From Bacteroidales bacterium (GTDB lineage Bacteria > Bacteroidota > Bacteroidia > Bacteroidales > UBA1556): a stretch of 13,293 bases of DNA. The stretch covers positions 1 to 13,293 of the forward strand of contig JAOZKO010000048.1 of the NCBI GenBank assembly GCA_029935325.1, written 5' to 3'. Below the pieces are notes generated by a model. It searched no databases, was not told the origin of the DNA, and saw only the letters and a program-made list of their open reading frames with translations. The position numbers were made by a program, and so were the translations under genes. Below are positions 1 to 9,439 of this stretch, piece after piece (the stretch's first letter is position 1; every line of letters begins with the position of its first letter).

Positions 1-53
1 CGTCCTTAAAAGTGTAGTTATTCGCACTTTTACGTCCTTAAAAGTGTAACTAC
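1..53. repeat. 16-base direct repeat with nested inverted repeats at the window edge
   Basis: CGTCCTTAAAAGTGTA occurs at 1-16 and again at 33-48, a 32-base period. Between them CACTTTTA (25-32) is the exact reverse complement of TAAAAGTG in both copies (7-14 and 39-46), so two mutually exclusive 8-base hairpins can form. GTAGTTA (14-20) and TAACTAC (47-53) form another inverted pair. It lies 3' of the barrel gene and may act in transcript ending or be the tip of a longer repeat cut by the border. No T-tract follows on the minus strand. Confidence 0.5.
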
Positions 54-84
54 TATTGATATTCAGTGATTTATGTTTTTACCC

Positions 85-1752
85 CTAAAACCCCTGCGAA
101 ACCCTAAACTGCACCCGCTGTTCGCTATAGGTTCTTCGGGTGGAATTGATATTATTAAAATAGAATTGTAAGCCTATACTTGTCTTTTTGAAAACCTGAT
201 AGTTTAAGCCAATATTTGAAGTGAAAAAAGTAGAATTACTATAGGTTTCGTCTTGCTTATTGAAAGAGATGGTAGCACTGGTTCGTAATTTATTCTTCAG
301 AAACTTTTTACTAGCTCCAATATTCACACCCATGCGGTCTATATTTATTAATCCTGATTTGAAATTGAAATAAGTAGCACCAGCTCTTAAGCTCAATGCC
401 ATTTTCTTTAGCGTTATGCTATACATCAAATTTCCCAACAACATGGTATTGGATTGCAAATCAGCGGTTACGTCATTCTGGTCGTTAAGAACCTGATAAT
501 TTACCGTAAGTATTAGATTATGAACATAATTGTCTTTCATTAAAGTTAAGCGAGGAACAACGTTATAGTTCTGGCTAAGCTGATTTACCACCATGGAATC
601 GTTATAAAGTGAGTCGATAACCACCTGCTGCTGGAATGTATAATTTGAATACCCAAACATAATTCCGTAGTAAGGTGATGGGTTTAAGCTCAGGTTTATT
701 GAAGAAATCATTCTTTGGTTTGTGGAGGTACGCGACCCATCAAGATTATTGCGCTGCGTTCCTACGCTACCACTAAGTACTGCTTTGCCTTTCAATAAAT
801 TAACAGAAGGATTTACTGTTATTGCTTCCAAATCACTAAGTATATATTCCGAACCTAAGGTTTTGAAATCGGGCATTACCCTTCGGTACTTACCTCCAAT
901 GGAGAACAAACTCTGACGATATGTAAGGCTCGTTTCTCCTGCATAATTAAAAGATGATGAAATATTTGGGTTGTAAATAACTTTAGTCCAATCGTATTTT
1001 GTCTCTTCAAAAACCTGAATATCAGAATATCGGATATCATGCGAAAACGCACTAAAAGAAGCATCAAAACTGAATATCAGTTTATCTTTAAGCATCGTAA
1101 TTTGATTTTTAATTCCCAGCACAAAGTTTTCGTTTGCGGGCAATTCGTTAAGAATGCTATCGGGAGCAGCTAGGGATGTTGTATCATCTTTAGCTTTAAA
1201 AACAATAAAATCAATATAGCTTTTACGAGTTCCATAGCCAATTTTTACCGCCATGGCTTTACGTTCAAACTGAGGTCTATCATAATTAATATTCTGCATC
1301 GCTGCCGATTGTTTTAATTTTCCGTACATAATTCCAAATCGGAGTTTATTAGGAGTAAGCTCCAGTCCTACCCCCAAAAAAGTAGTATTACTAAGGCTAA
1401 ATTGCGACATACTCATGCTTCGCCAACCAATATGAGCCTTTGCCCATTTATATCGTGGGCTTATGCCATACCTATTAAATGGATGCTGAAAGGCACTCCC
1501 TTGCTCATTAAAACTTGCATAAAAAGGAACGCTAACTCCATAAATATTAAAGTTAAGATTTGCTCCTAAGCTATATCCGTAGGGCTGCTGTCGAGCATCA
1601 ATTCCATTGGCATTATATAAAAAGCTGCCTAGGGAAATATTTCCTGACATTTTGAAAGGCTTGGATTTATTAATATCACTTAAATCCTGAGCCCATACTG
1701 ATAGACTTAGTAGGAGAAAAATGATTCCTAAAATATGTTTTGTTATTTTCAT
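85..1752 (-). CDS. Predicted outer-membrane beta-barrel protein, 555 aa
   Basis: No enzymatic domain is visible; this looks like an integral outer-membrane barrel. Residues 1-22 are a signal peptide (basic start, Leu/Ile-rich core, cleavage after Trp-Ala-Gln). The mature chain is built of short amphipathic strands with alternating polar and hydrophobic or aromatic residues, for example around 36-48, 105-113, 325-331 and 524-533, separated by Asn/Asp/Ser-rich loops. The chain ends Val-Ser-Gln-Gly-Phe; a C-terminal Phe after alternating hydrophobic residues is the usual BAM recognition signal. The stretch at about 89-146 (HPFNRYGISPRYKW, then a Gly-rich segment with GLELTPNKLRFG) resembles, from memory, a conserved Bacteroidota family found beside FN3 and giant surface proteins. 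It is the last gene of the minus-strand operon, about 50 bases after the FN3 gene, so it may anchor or export those products. It ends with TAG. A porin-like role is the main alternative. Confidence 0.8.
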   Translation of the reverse strand: MKITKHILGIIFLLLSLSVWAQDLSDINKSKPFKMSGNISLGSFLYNANGIDARQQPYGYSLGANLNFNIYGVSVPFYASFNEQGSAFQHPFNRYGISPRYKWAKAHIGWRSMSMSQFSLSNTTFLGVGLELTPNKLRFGIMYGKLKQSAAMQNINYDRPQFERKAMAVKIGYGTRKSYIDFIVFKAKDDTTSLAAPDSILNELPANENFVLGIKNQITMLKDKLIFSFDASFSAFSHDIRYSDIQVFEETKYDWTKVIYNPNISSSFNYAGETSLTYRQSLFSIGGKYRRVMPDFKTLGSEYILSDLEAITVNPSVNLLKGKAVLSGSVGTQRNNLDGSRTSTNQRMISSINLSLNPSPYYGIMFGYSNYTFQQQVVIDSLYNDSMVVNQLSQNYNVVPRLTLMKDNYVHNLILTVNYQVLNDQNDVTADLQSNTMLLGNLMYSITLKKMALSLRAGATYFNFKSGLINIDRMGVNIGASKKFLKNKLRTSATISFNKQDETYSNSTFFTSNIGLNYQVFKKTSIGLQFYFNNINSTRRTYSEQRVQFRVSQGF

Positions 1753-1771
1753 AATACGGAGTTTACGTATT
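1753..1771 (-). promoter_or_regulatory. Small hairpin abutting the start codon of the barrel gene
   Basis: A perfect 6-base inverted repeat (AATACG at 1753-1758, CGTATT at 1766-1771, 7-base loop) ends directly against the start codon at 1750-1752 on the minus strand. In the mRNA it would sit just 5' of AUG, where it could reduce initiation or mark the end of a processed upstream message. The stem is short and AT-rich, so it may be chance. No T-tract follows it, so it is not a classical terminator. Confidence 0.3.
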
Positions 1772-1802
1772 GATAATTTATTAATAAACTTGATTAATAG
1801 TT

Positions 1803-3839
1803 TTAGAAGCCCACTTTTTTGGTTTTACTTGGTGAATATAGAACGCCATTTTCGTCCTGAGGTATTATATAATATGTATAAGTATTATCTTTTTTAGTGC
1901 TTTTATCCGTAAATTTGGTGTCCTTAATACTTGCAATAATACTCAAATCATTATTTCTTGATTTTCTATAAATTAGATAGAATTTAGGTTTTTCACCTTT
2001 GCTATTCCATGTTAATATGGATTGTCCATTTTTCTTCTTAACTTTAAAATCGGTGATTGTAATATCAGAGGCTTTTGCTTTTATTACCAAAGGATACGCA
2101 TAAGATAATTCACCTTTATTTCCTGATGAATCGATAGCCATTATGCTGTATTCGTAACGTCCTTGTTCTGGTATAATATCTAAAAATGTTGTATCAGTAT
2201 TTGAAACATCAGAGATGGTTTCCCATTCATTTTGTTTATGATTATGCCTTAGAATTACTTGCTTAGCAATATCATCACTTGCCGATGGAGTCCAGTTTAT
2301 TCTTATGTGTTCTTCTTCAATTGATACATTATTGATTATTCCTGCTGAAGGAGATATTCTATCGGGTAAATTAACCTTAATGACAGATGTGCTTTTAGAA
2401 ATATTATAATTTCTGTCCACAGCAACCATTGTAAAATATTTATGCTTTGATAAAGTGTTTACCCATATGGTATCTACAAAAAATGTGTCGGTGATAATAT
2501 ATCCTGTAGGAGCTATTTTTCTAGAAAGTTTTGTGTTACCGCCAAACACTTTATATCCTCGAATATCACTTTCCGGATTCTTATTCCAAACAAGTTTTAA
2601 TATTCCGTTAGTATCAATCGATGCCTTGAAACCCTTCGGTGTTGTTGGAGGATAAATATCAGCTAACATTCCTGGTTTTGGATTGCTTACAGAATAATTT
2701 CCTACTGTATCAAAAGCTATTATTCGTAAATAATATGCTTCACCTTCCCCAGCTGAATCAATGGTGTATGAATTTGTTGTAGGTGATGAAAGTGAATCAT
2801 TTAAACTTTTATATTCACCTTTATATTTATCCGATACATAAAATTTATAGCCAGCAAAATCAGAAGGAGAATTATATTCCCATTTATATGTAATGGATTT
2901 ATTTTTCTTATCAGTACTAACCTTAATCATATTAGGAACAGGTGGCGCTGTTAAATCTCTGCCCATTACTTTAACAATATCTTTTGATATTATTTCTGAG
3001 GACCACAAATCGATACCAATAATACGATAATAATATGGTTTATAATTAGCATCTAGCTTATCGTTATATGTTATAATTGCTTGTTTTTTAACTCCTGTGC
3101 TATCACTAATTTTTTCAGTGGAATTATAAATTGGCGATTTGTTTACTTTTTCAAAGATTTTATTATCAACAGATTTTTCTATATAATAGCAGAAAATGGG
3201 ATTATTATCTCCTTGCATCCATCTGAATTGAACACTGCTATCACCCTCAATTGCAACCAACTCAGGTAAGGCTACGCCTTGTTCTGTGGTTGTGATTATT
3301 GAGTTACCTGCATGTGAAGAGTTTTTATCGTCTTTAATTTTTATACTGTAAATATAGGTTCTGTCTTTTTTTGCCGTTTTGTCTATAAATTCTAAACCTG
3401 AGGATATTGATATTTCCCTTATTCGTGATGCAAGAAGAAAATAAAAGCCATAATCATTCTGAAGTCTATCAACAAACATAATTCTTTGCGATACCGACAT
3501 TTCAGATTTATTTTTGGTTATATTATCAAAAACAGCATTCTTTTGGAAAGAATAGACAGAATCTCCATTTGCCATTTTTTTAAATTCGTCCTTGTTATAA
3601 GGTTTCAGAGGAGTTTCTGTAAGAAGTTGAATATCTTCATTTCCAATTTCAGTACGTCTTATTTCATAACCATTTTCGGCACCGAGCAACCATGTTTGAG
3701 CTCTTTGTGGTGCGATTTTTAGCATTACACCTTCTGGTGTGTATTTAGAAAAAACTAAAAGGGTGTCTGCGTCTATCCCTTGGGCATTTATTCCTAAATT
3801 CAGCATTATTGCTATTATTACTATTGTTATTTTTTTCAT
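1803..3839 (-). CDS. Exported multi-FN3 protein, 678 aa
   Basis: This is an extracytoplasmic protein made of a chain of fibronectin type III-like beta-sandwiches. A signal peptide covers residues 1-20 (KK, Ile/Val-rich core, Asn-Ala-Gln end). FN3-like units run roughly 30-170 (divergent), 189-290, 295-393, 396-490, 493-585 and 593-677. The evidence is recurring unit starts such as DLTAPPVP, YPPTTPKGF and RISPSAG, the core Trp in the B strand (W320, W418, W516, W611) and the YxYxI/YYLRIIAxD type F-strand motif ending each unit (269-277, 369-377, 468-475, 562-570, 654-660). The spacers and lack of catalytic motifs suggest a structural rod or protein-binding role. No T9SS sorting domain closes the chain, which ends inside the last FN3 unit, so it is probably periplasmic or held at the surface by partners. 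It lies between the giant protein gene and the barrel gene, with short gaps on both sides, implying co-expression. Confidence 0.85.
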   Translation of the reverse strand: MKKITIVIIAIMLNLGINAQGIDADTLLVFSKYTPEGVMLKIAPQRAQTWLLGAENGYEIRRTEIGNEDIQLLTETPLKPYNKDEFKKMANGDSVYSFQKNAVFDNITKNKSEMSVSQRIMFVDRLQNDYGFYFLLASRIREISISSGLEFIDKTAKKDRTYIYSIKIKDDKNSSHAGNSIITTTEQGVALPELVAIEGDSSVQFRWMQGDNNPIFCYYIEKSVDNKIFEKVNKSPIYNSTEKISDSTGVKKQAIITYNDKLDANYKPYYYRIIGIDLWSSEIISKDIVKVMGRDLTAPPVPNMIKVSTDKKNKSITYKWEYNSPSDFAGYKFYVSDKYKGEYKSLNDSLSSPTTNSYTIDSAGEGEAYYLRIIAFDTVGNYSVSNPKPGMLADIYPPTTPKGFKASIDTNGILKLVWNKNPESDIRGYKVFGGNTKLSRKIAPTGYIITDTFFVDTIWVNTLSKHKYFTMVAVDRNYNISKSTSVIKVNLPDRISPSAGIINNVSIEEEHIRINWTPSASDDIAKQVILRHNHKQNEWETISDVSNTDTTFLDIIPEQGRYEYSIMAIDSSGNKGELSYAYPLVIKAKASDITITDFKVKKKNGQSILTWNSKGEKPKFYLIYRKSRNNDLSIIASIKDTKFTDKSTKKDNTYTYYIIPQDENGVLYSPSKTKKVGF

Positions 3840-3887
3840 ATACTTAAATATTATTAATTAGGTGATATGGAGTTTATATCTAATATC

Positions 3888-6800
3888 TTAATGTGATGTG
3901 TTTAGAACGCGATAATTAAGACTCATTGAAAAATTGGTCGTTGTGCTATTGTTAATCATTAATTCAACATTACCAATAGAAGGACTTGTTATATAAGGGG
4001 TCATTTTTGCTTGTGCAGGCCTTGTTTTACCAAATCTATCCCATTTATAACTCTTTACTGCTGTCCAATACCCGTAGAGGTTTTCATTCAATTTCCAGTT
4101 GATTTGAAGTTGCGTTACTCTGTTATTTTGAAAATTATATCCATTTTGTTCCACATCATTTATTTCTGCCAATGTAATATCACCTAGATAATTATATCGG
4201 CTTAAATTAGGCAGGAATTCCGAAACAACGGAGTACAATCTTATATTATGAGAATGTACATAATTTCGCAATGAATTGTATTGAGTCTTCCATGGATCAA
4301 CGGTGCCGTCAACTTTATTTATGGTGACTAATCCTAAACTAATGTACTCATCTATACCAAAGCCTTCAGTTGCCTTAATATTAAGCTTAACATATTTGTA
4401 AGTTGGCTGAGATAGATAATAGGTTCTGTAAGAGATTTGTATATCAGCTAGTTTGTCAGCATATTTGCCATAATCACTAGTGCGGAAATAGTATTTATAT
4501 AATTCAAAATAATCACCCATTGCACCATTACTATATGCTCTTATATATACTTTTACTTCGTAAATTCTTCCATTACGTAAGCCATAGTTTACCCTGCGCC
4601 CTGCTATAATACGTGCACCTGTAGGTAGGTTATAGCTTATTTTGTTTTGATTAGAAACCTTATTTGCTATGCTGCTGAATACCTCTCCAGACCCAACATC
4701 TACAAACTCTACTTTAAGATTACTTCTTTCTCCATAAGCATCAAAAATCCTATCATTACTATATTGCAAATAGCAAGTATTATTGCTTGTATTTTCACCT
4801 AAATAAAAGAAACGTTGATTTATTGCTGGATTTGCTGCAATTACATTTGTGATTTTTACCTGACCTTGCTTTTTGGTGAAGAACCTTACATATTGCACAT
4901 CGCTTGCAGGCTTATTATTATCACTTTGCACAATGCGGTAAGAACCGTTATTTTCAGAATACATAAAAATTGCTCTAATTTTTACTCCATATTGGCGGTC
5001 AGGAAGCAATAGAGGATTTCCTAGATTATCAGTAAGGTATATTCGTAAATTTTTGCCACTTCCTGATATTTTTAAATTATCATTAAATCGAGTACGGAAT
5101 ACGCCTTGCTCTGGTGTTGATATTATTGTATTGGTTTCAGCATCACTTATTTTTTCGTATAATGATGCTTGATACATTAGCTTTGTTCTAATAACCGTTC
5201 CATCAGCGGTATAAATAGTATTTACTCTACCAATGGGCATTATGGTTTTTACATCAGCATAAATTTCATTATCAAAAGCATAAACACTATCCACAGTTTT
5301 ACTTAAATCAATGCTTTCTACCAAATCTTTGAGGTAGAAATTTTCAGAAAATGTTGTATCAAGTGTGTATTCACAGGTGCTTCCTGTGGTGAAATTAGTT
5401 TTCATATTATATCCACCAACAATAGGTAATTCAAGGTGTAGTTGAATAGCAGCACCAAAATAAGTAGGATTAGGTAGAATGGTTTTCATGGCAGTGCTAA
5501 ATCCCGCTCCGGCAATATTAAAATCATATCCTAAAATTACACCATCTAAATCGGCAAAACCATATAGATAGCCCTGTCCGTCAGCTCTCCATTTGTATAT
5601 TCCAAAGTCCGAATTTCCATTACATAGTACTCCCGTTTTCTTTTCTACTGCTAAATCATAACCTAGTCCTGCAGCAGCACTGAAATTAATACCACACTTT
5701 AGAACTGTGAAACTCCGCTTTTTGGGCATTCCAAATTGTATATGTGTGCCAAACATAACTCCTGATGAAGATACCGATGAAGGCTCTGTTCTATAAATGC
5801 TGTTGAGACTTCGTGGTGCATTTCGTGGAAAGGGCTGCATTGCAGGCAGAACAGTTCCAATATCGAAATATAAATTAGCACTTGCTAGGCTTAATTGCTC
5901 GGTTTTACCAAATAGTTTATATCGAATTCCTAAATGCGAATTAATCATTCTACTAGGCTTACCAATTCTAAGATACCAATCTTCATCCCCAGAGTCATGA
6001 AATTCAATTGTGCCAAGATTGAGATTCTCGGCCCATACAAAAGATGGATTTATTGGAATATTATATTTATAGCCCAATTGAGCATCAAGATATTTATTAT
6101 TGCCATTTATTCCATCATAAGTAAATCTACCTTTAATTTGTATCATAGGATCTTCAAAATGAGCATCCTCACCAATAGGTAAAGGGCGTAACATTCCAAA
6201 ATCTGTATCAATATATAATTTTTCCAAAACATCATCATTCATCACTGCTTCTACCTGTGCTATTCCGTTAAAAACATCGTAATCTGAGGTGAACACAAAC
6301 AAGCCCTTATAGCCTTTATAGCCTTTTCGTGGCCGATATTCTGCTTTTCTCTTTATTTCGCCAATTGTCATTGGTTTATAGTTGCCAATAACTTTCATAT
6401 TATTGTAATAGCCGCCGCCAAGACCAATAATACCCATTGATGAAAGTAGAGGGATTTTCTCGTGATAAATAACAGATCCATCTATATACATATAATCATA
6501 GGCAGCATTAGCTCCAAAAAGTCCTTGTGCTTCCACAAGATAATCTTCGAAAAAATAAGCATCAAGCATTCCTCTGTAGCCATTTCCATAAACTGGGTCA
6601 TTCTGTATCCATTGTAATATTCCATCGGCCTTTACAACTGAATTTTCACCATGGAAATCTATATCACCAACCCTAATACTATCATAGCCCCATTGAGCAT
6701 CAGCAGTGGTCTTTTTTCCTATTATTTTAATATTAGCATCTGATGAAAAACCTCCAGTAGAATCTCCAAAAGCAAATTTTAAATTAAAGTTTATAGACTT

Positions 6801-9437
6801 TCTAGCGATATTTTCAAGTCTTGGCTCGTTTAAAAAATATAAACTGTCGATGCTAATATCAAAGCCACCAAATTTTTGCCCCTCATCATTATCCAAGCTA
6901 AAATGACCATTCTCAAGCCAAGGATCATGTGAGTAAACCATTAAGTTGCTAAATGACAAACCATTGAAATTTATATATTCTATTCCTTCAATTTTTTCGT
7001 TCAAGAACAATCTTCCTGTTAAGTCAGCTTCGGCATTTATATCACTATTTATAACGCTTCCTGTTATTATTGAACTTGAAGCTAATATAAGCGATGCTTT
7101 CCACATATCCATTTTGAAACGTTGCCCAGGACTAACACGTAAAAAATATTTCGTATCATCATTATTAACAGTCATTTGAGCCCGATAACGAATATAATCA
7201 TTTGCTATATCCAAACGTATTTCGCCACTTAATATACAATGCTGTAATTCGCTATGCACAACTCTGATATAATACCCTGAAATTGTAAATTCCCAATCAT
7301 CAAAAGTTCCTGGTTTTTCTTTTTCTAATAAATTGCGTCCGCTTGTATTAAAGCTATATCCATTTTCGTCATAAATAAAATTACGACCAATAATAGCTAT
7401 TCTATTGCTATCATTTTTATTAAAATAATTTGGCATTAATAGGTCAAAATCCTTTATATACACACCTTTCCATGCTTTAGCCTCTCCCAATGAAGCTATA
7501 TCGCTACGAGATAAATTTAGATCCGATGGATTAGCATACAGCGAATTATCATAAGACATTTTTTTTATTGTAAATGAATAATCTGCTAGGCTATTAATTC
7601 TTAAATGCGGGGTTATTTCTACATTTGGCAAAGTAGTAGTTCCTTCAAAAACCATATTTGCAATCCAGTTAATAGGATTCAATGTATTTACATAAAAACT
7701 AGCACCAAGAGATTTCCCTGCAATTAAATTCCCATTGGCATCTTCAGGAAGAAAGTTTGCTCTACTCATGGCAACAGTACCTCTAATATGAAATTCACTT
7801 ATTCCGCTACAATTAATTCTTGCATAACAGCCAGTATTTGCTCCCATATTACCAGGCTCAAATCTTACTACCATATTTGCATTTGGGTGAAAATCAACAG
7901 CATTAAGCAGTACCACATCGTTAGTTCCGGCTCCATTAGTTGGGCCGCCAGGGCTTATGCATACGTTATTGATACCATACACGAGATTTATAACACCAGT
8001 ATTTACATCTCCAGCCATTTGATATCCTGATACCGAATTCATAGTTGCACCTGTGGATGTAAAATACATTCCTATAATCACCATTTCTTTGCCAGAATTA
8101 CCATAACCCAATGGTAGGTTTGTTCCTGAATACGCACTTGATGAGCTTACATTATTCATATAAGTTGTTACTGTAGAATTTGGATTTATTATAGCATTAT
8201 AGATCTCTGCCATATCTTGATCCGACTGGGGAATAAATCCCTCAGCATCCTGATAGCAACCGATGGACGAAAGTGCGGGCTTCTGCTTTGCCACTGCAGT
8301 ACCAGTAGTTACTTCGTAATTACTATTTATCATTAAATTGTCAAACTCTAATAGTATTGGCACTGTAAAGAATGATGATACATCTAGAATAGCTTCTCCA
8401 CTAAATTTTTTACCAATTTTTGAAGCCCTAAGAATTGTCATATGAAAATGCCCTATTCTAACTTCATCACCAGCAACAAGATTCTCAAGCGGTATTTTTG
8501 ATGATGGTCTTGGTGGGCTAAGGCATGGTCCATTACAATTGAAAGATAAGTTAGAAGCTTTATTGGCTTGCAAATAATTAAAAACAACAATCTCACTTTT
8601 ACCATCATTTCTAATATTAGCATTGTCTGTCGCATCATGAGCCTTAATTTGTAGTGCATAATTTTTTCCACTAACAAGACTAGGAAATGAAGGACCATAG
8701 CTAAAAACAGTAGCTGGATAGTCTAGCTCTTCGAAAAACAGTAAATTATCCGAGCGCATGGCTTCGTAAGCAGAAACACCCTCTGGTACCTCCGCAATTC
8801 TTATATCATAAAGCATTGCTGCAGTGGCAGAATTTACCGTTGTCCAACGCATTAGAATCTGCTGAGGATCTGTTGCTGTTATTTCTGCTTCGTCAAGTGG
8901 TGATAGAATTACCGGTGGCTCAATGGTAATAATCTGCATTTTATTGGAGCAGCCCGTGGGCTCATAGCCAGAAAGTGGCTTTACATTTTCATTACTAAAA
9001 GCTTGCACACATAATTTGTAAAGACCATCAGGAATACGTTGAGATTGTAATACGCTTTTTTCACTAACACCTGTTACTACTAAATCTTCGAGACCAATAC
9101 CATGGTAGATATTGGCAAAGTCATCACCTGTTAAGGTTTTTACTTCACCTGGTCCGATGCTAATGGGATTAGATGGTATTACTTCTTCGCTTAGCAATAA
9201 CGAAACCCCATTTCCACCGTCTAATTTCATCCTAAATCTTAATGTATAGGAGTTGTTCATATCCGTATTTTGAACAATTACCGTTGCCAAGCCTGGCATA
9301 GTAGTAATATCAGAATAATATACTGGATATGGAGGTATTAAAACCGATTGAATAATAATTTGGTTTTGTGCCAATAGTGTTGATAAGGAAATCAGACTAA
9401 AGGCCGCTATTGCTAATAATTTATTAATATATTTCAT
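3888..9437 (-). CDS. Giant exported surface protein with TANFOR/FN3-like N-terminus, 1849 aa
   Basis: The signal peptide is residues 1-24 (hydrophobic core, Leu-Leu-Ala-Gln). Residues 26-172 are an Ig-like region (VLIPPYPVYYSD near the start, IPDGLYKLCVQAF and GCSN near the end) that I recall as like the TANFOR domain of Bacteroidota surface proteins. Residues 173-290 read as an FN3-like unit with a W198 core. A CNGPC motif at 301-305 opens the next part. About 540-1350 is a long beta-rich region with recurring phrases of the type 'DIDFHGENSVVKADGILQW' and a Gly-rich patch at 1001-1010. About 1375-1849 contains further beta-sandwich-like modules and a polar C-terminus. The 13 cysteines, in a protein presumed exported, suggest disulfides. 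No catalytic motif, transmembrane helix or T9SS sorting tail is visible. The frame is intact throughout. The start is 2 bases after the small upstream gene, suggesting translational coupling. The role is probably structural or adhesive, but unproven. Confidence 0.85.
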   Translation of the reverse strand: MKYINKLLAIAAFSLISLSTLLAQNQIIIQSVLIPPYPVYYSDITTMPGLATVIVQNTDMNNSYTLRFRMKLDGGNGVSLLLSEEVIPSNPISIGPGEVKTLTGDDFANIYHGIGLEDLVVTGVSEKSVLQSQRIPDGLYKLCVQAFSNENVKPLSGYEPTGCSNKMQIITIEPPVILSPLDEAEITATDPQQILMRWTTVNSATAAMLYDIRIAEVPEGVSAYEAMRSDNLLFFEELDYPATVFSYGPSFPSLVSGKNYALQIKAHDATDNANIRNDGKSEIVVFNYLQANKASNLSFNCNGPCLSPPRPSSKIPLENLVAGDEVRIGHFHMTILRASKIGKKFSGEAILDVSSFFTVPILLEFDNLMINSNYEVTTGTAVAKQKPALSSIGCYQDAEGFIPQSDQDMAEIYNAIINPNSTVTTYMNNVSSSSAYSGTNLPLGYGNSGKEMVIIGMYFTSTGATMNSVSGYQMAGDVNTGVINLVYGINNVCISPGGPTNGAGTNDVVLLNAVDFHPNANMVVRFEPGNMGANTGCYARINCSGISEFHIRGTVAMSRANFLPEDANGNLIAGKSLGASFYVNTLNPINWIANMVFEGTTTLPNVEITPHLRINSLADYSFTIKKMSYDNSLYANPSDLNLSRSDIASLGEAKAWKGVYIKDFDLLMPNYFNKNDSNRIAIIGRNFIYDENGYSFNTSGRNLLEKEKPGTFDDWEFTISGYYIRVVHSELQHCILSGEIRLDIANDYIRYRAQMTVNNDDTKYFLRVSPGQRFKMDMWKASLILASSSIITGSVINSDINAEADLTGRLFLNEKIEGIEYINFNGLSFSNLMVYSHDPWLENGHFSLDNDEGQKFGGFDISIDSLYFLNEPRLENIARKSINFNLKFAFGDSTGGFSSDANIKIIGKKTTADAQWGYDSIRVGDIDFHGENSVVKADGILQWIQNDPVYGNGYRGMLDAYFFEDYLVEAQGLFGANAAYDYMYIDGSVIYHEKIPLLSSMGIIGLGGGYYNNMKVIGNYKPMTIGEIKRKAEYRPRKGYKGYKGLFVFTSDYDVFNGIAQVEAVMNDDVLEKLYIDTDFGMLRPLPIGEDAHFEDPMIQIKGRFTYDGINGNNKYLDAQLGYKYNIPINPSFVWAENLNLGTIEFHDSGDEDWYLRIGKPSRMINSHLGIRYKLFGKTEQLSLASANLYFDIGTVLPAMQPFPRNAPRSLNSIYRTEPSSVSSSGVMFGTHIQFGMPKKRSFTVLKCGINFSAAAGLGYDLAVEKKTGVLCNGNSDFGIYKWRADGQGYLYGFADLDGVILGYDFNIAGAGFSTAMKTILPNPTYFGAAIQLHLELPIVGGYNMKTNFTTGSTCEYTLDTTFSENFYLKDLVESIDLSKTVDSVYAFDNEIYADVKTIMPIGRVNTIYTADGTVIRTKLMYQASLYEKISDAETNTIISTPEQGVFRTRFNDNLKISGSGKNLRIYLTDNLGNPLLLPDRQYGVKIRAIFMYSENNGSYRIVQSDNNKPASDVQYVRFFTKKQGQVKITNVIAANPAINQRFFYLGENTSNNTCYLQYSNDRIFDAYGERSNLKVEFVDVGSGEVFSSIANKVSNQNKISYNLPTGARIIAGRRVNYGLRNGRIYEVKVYIRAYSNGAMGDYFELYKYYFRTSDYGKYADKLADIQISYRTYYLSQPTYKYVKLNIKATEGFGIDEYISLGLVTINKVDGTVDPWKTQYNSLRNYVHSHNIRLYSVVSEFLPNLSRYNYLGDITLAEINDVEQNGYNFQNNRVTQLQINWKLNENLYGYWTAVKSYKWDRFGKTRPAQAKMTPYITSPSIGNVELMINNSTTTNFSMSLNYRVLNTSH

Positions 9438-9439
9438 TA

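Noticed and set aside
1..53. CRISPR-like array from the repeated 16-mer
   Set aside because: The interval between copies is only 16 bases and contains the inverted core of the repeat, so it is not a spacer. Only two copies are visible and no cas gene is present.
3486..3722. Plus-strand open frames of 60-82 codons inside the large minus-strand genes (for example this one)
   Set aside because: They lie wholly opposite intact long genes, show no domain or signal sequence with supporting context, and are expected as shadows of AT-rich coding DNA.
6300..6330. Short tandem repeat encoding KGYKGYKG in the giant gene
   Set aside because: Only about two and a half units of 9 bases; too short to be called a functional repeat.
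1803..9437. T9SS sorting tails on the FN3 protein or the giant protein
   Set aside because: The last 80 residues of each lack the GxYxVxV and terminal Lys-strand pattern; the FN3 protein ends within an FN3 unit and the giant protein ends in an unrelated polar stretch.
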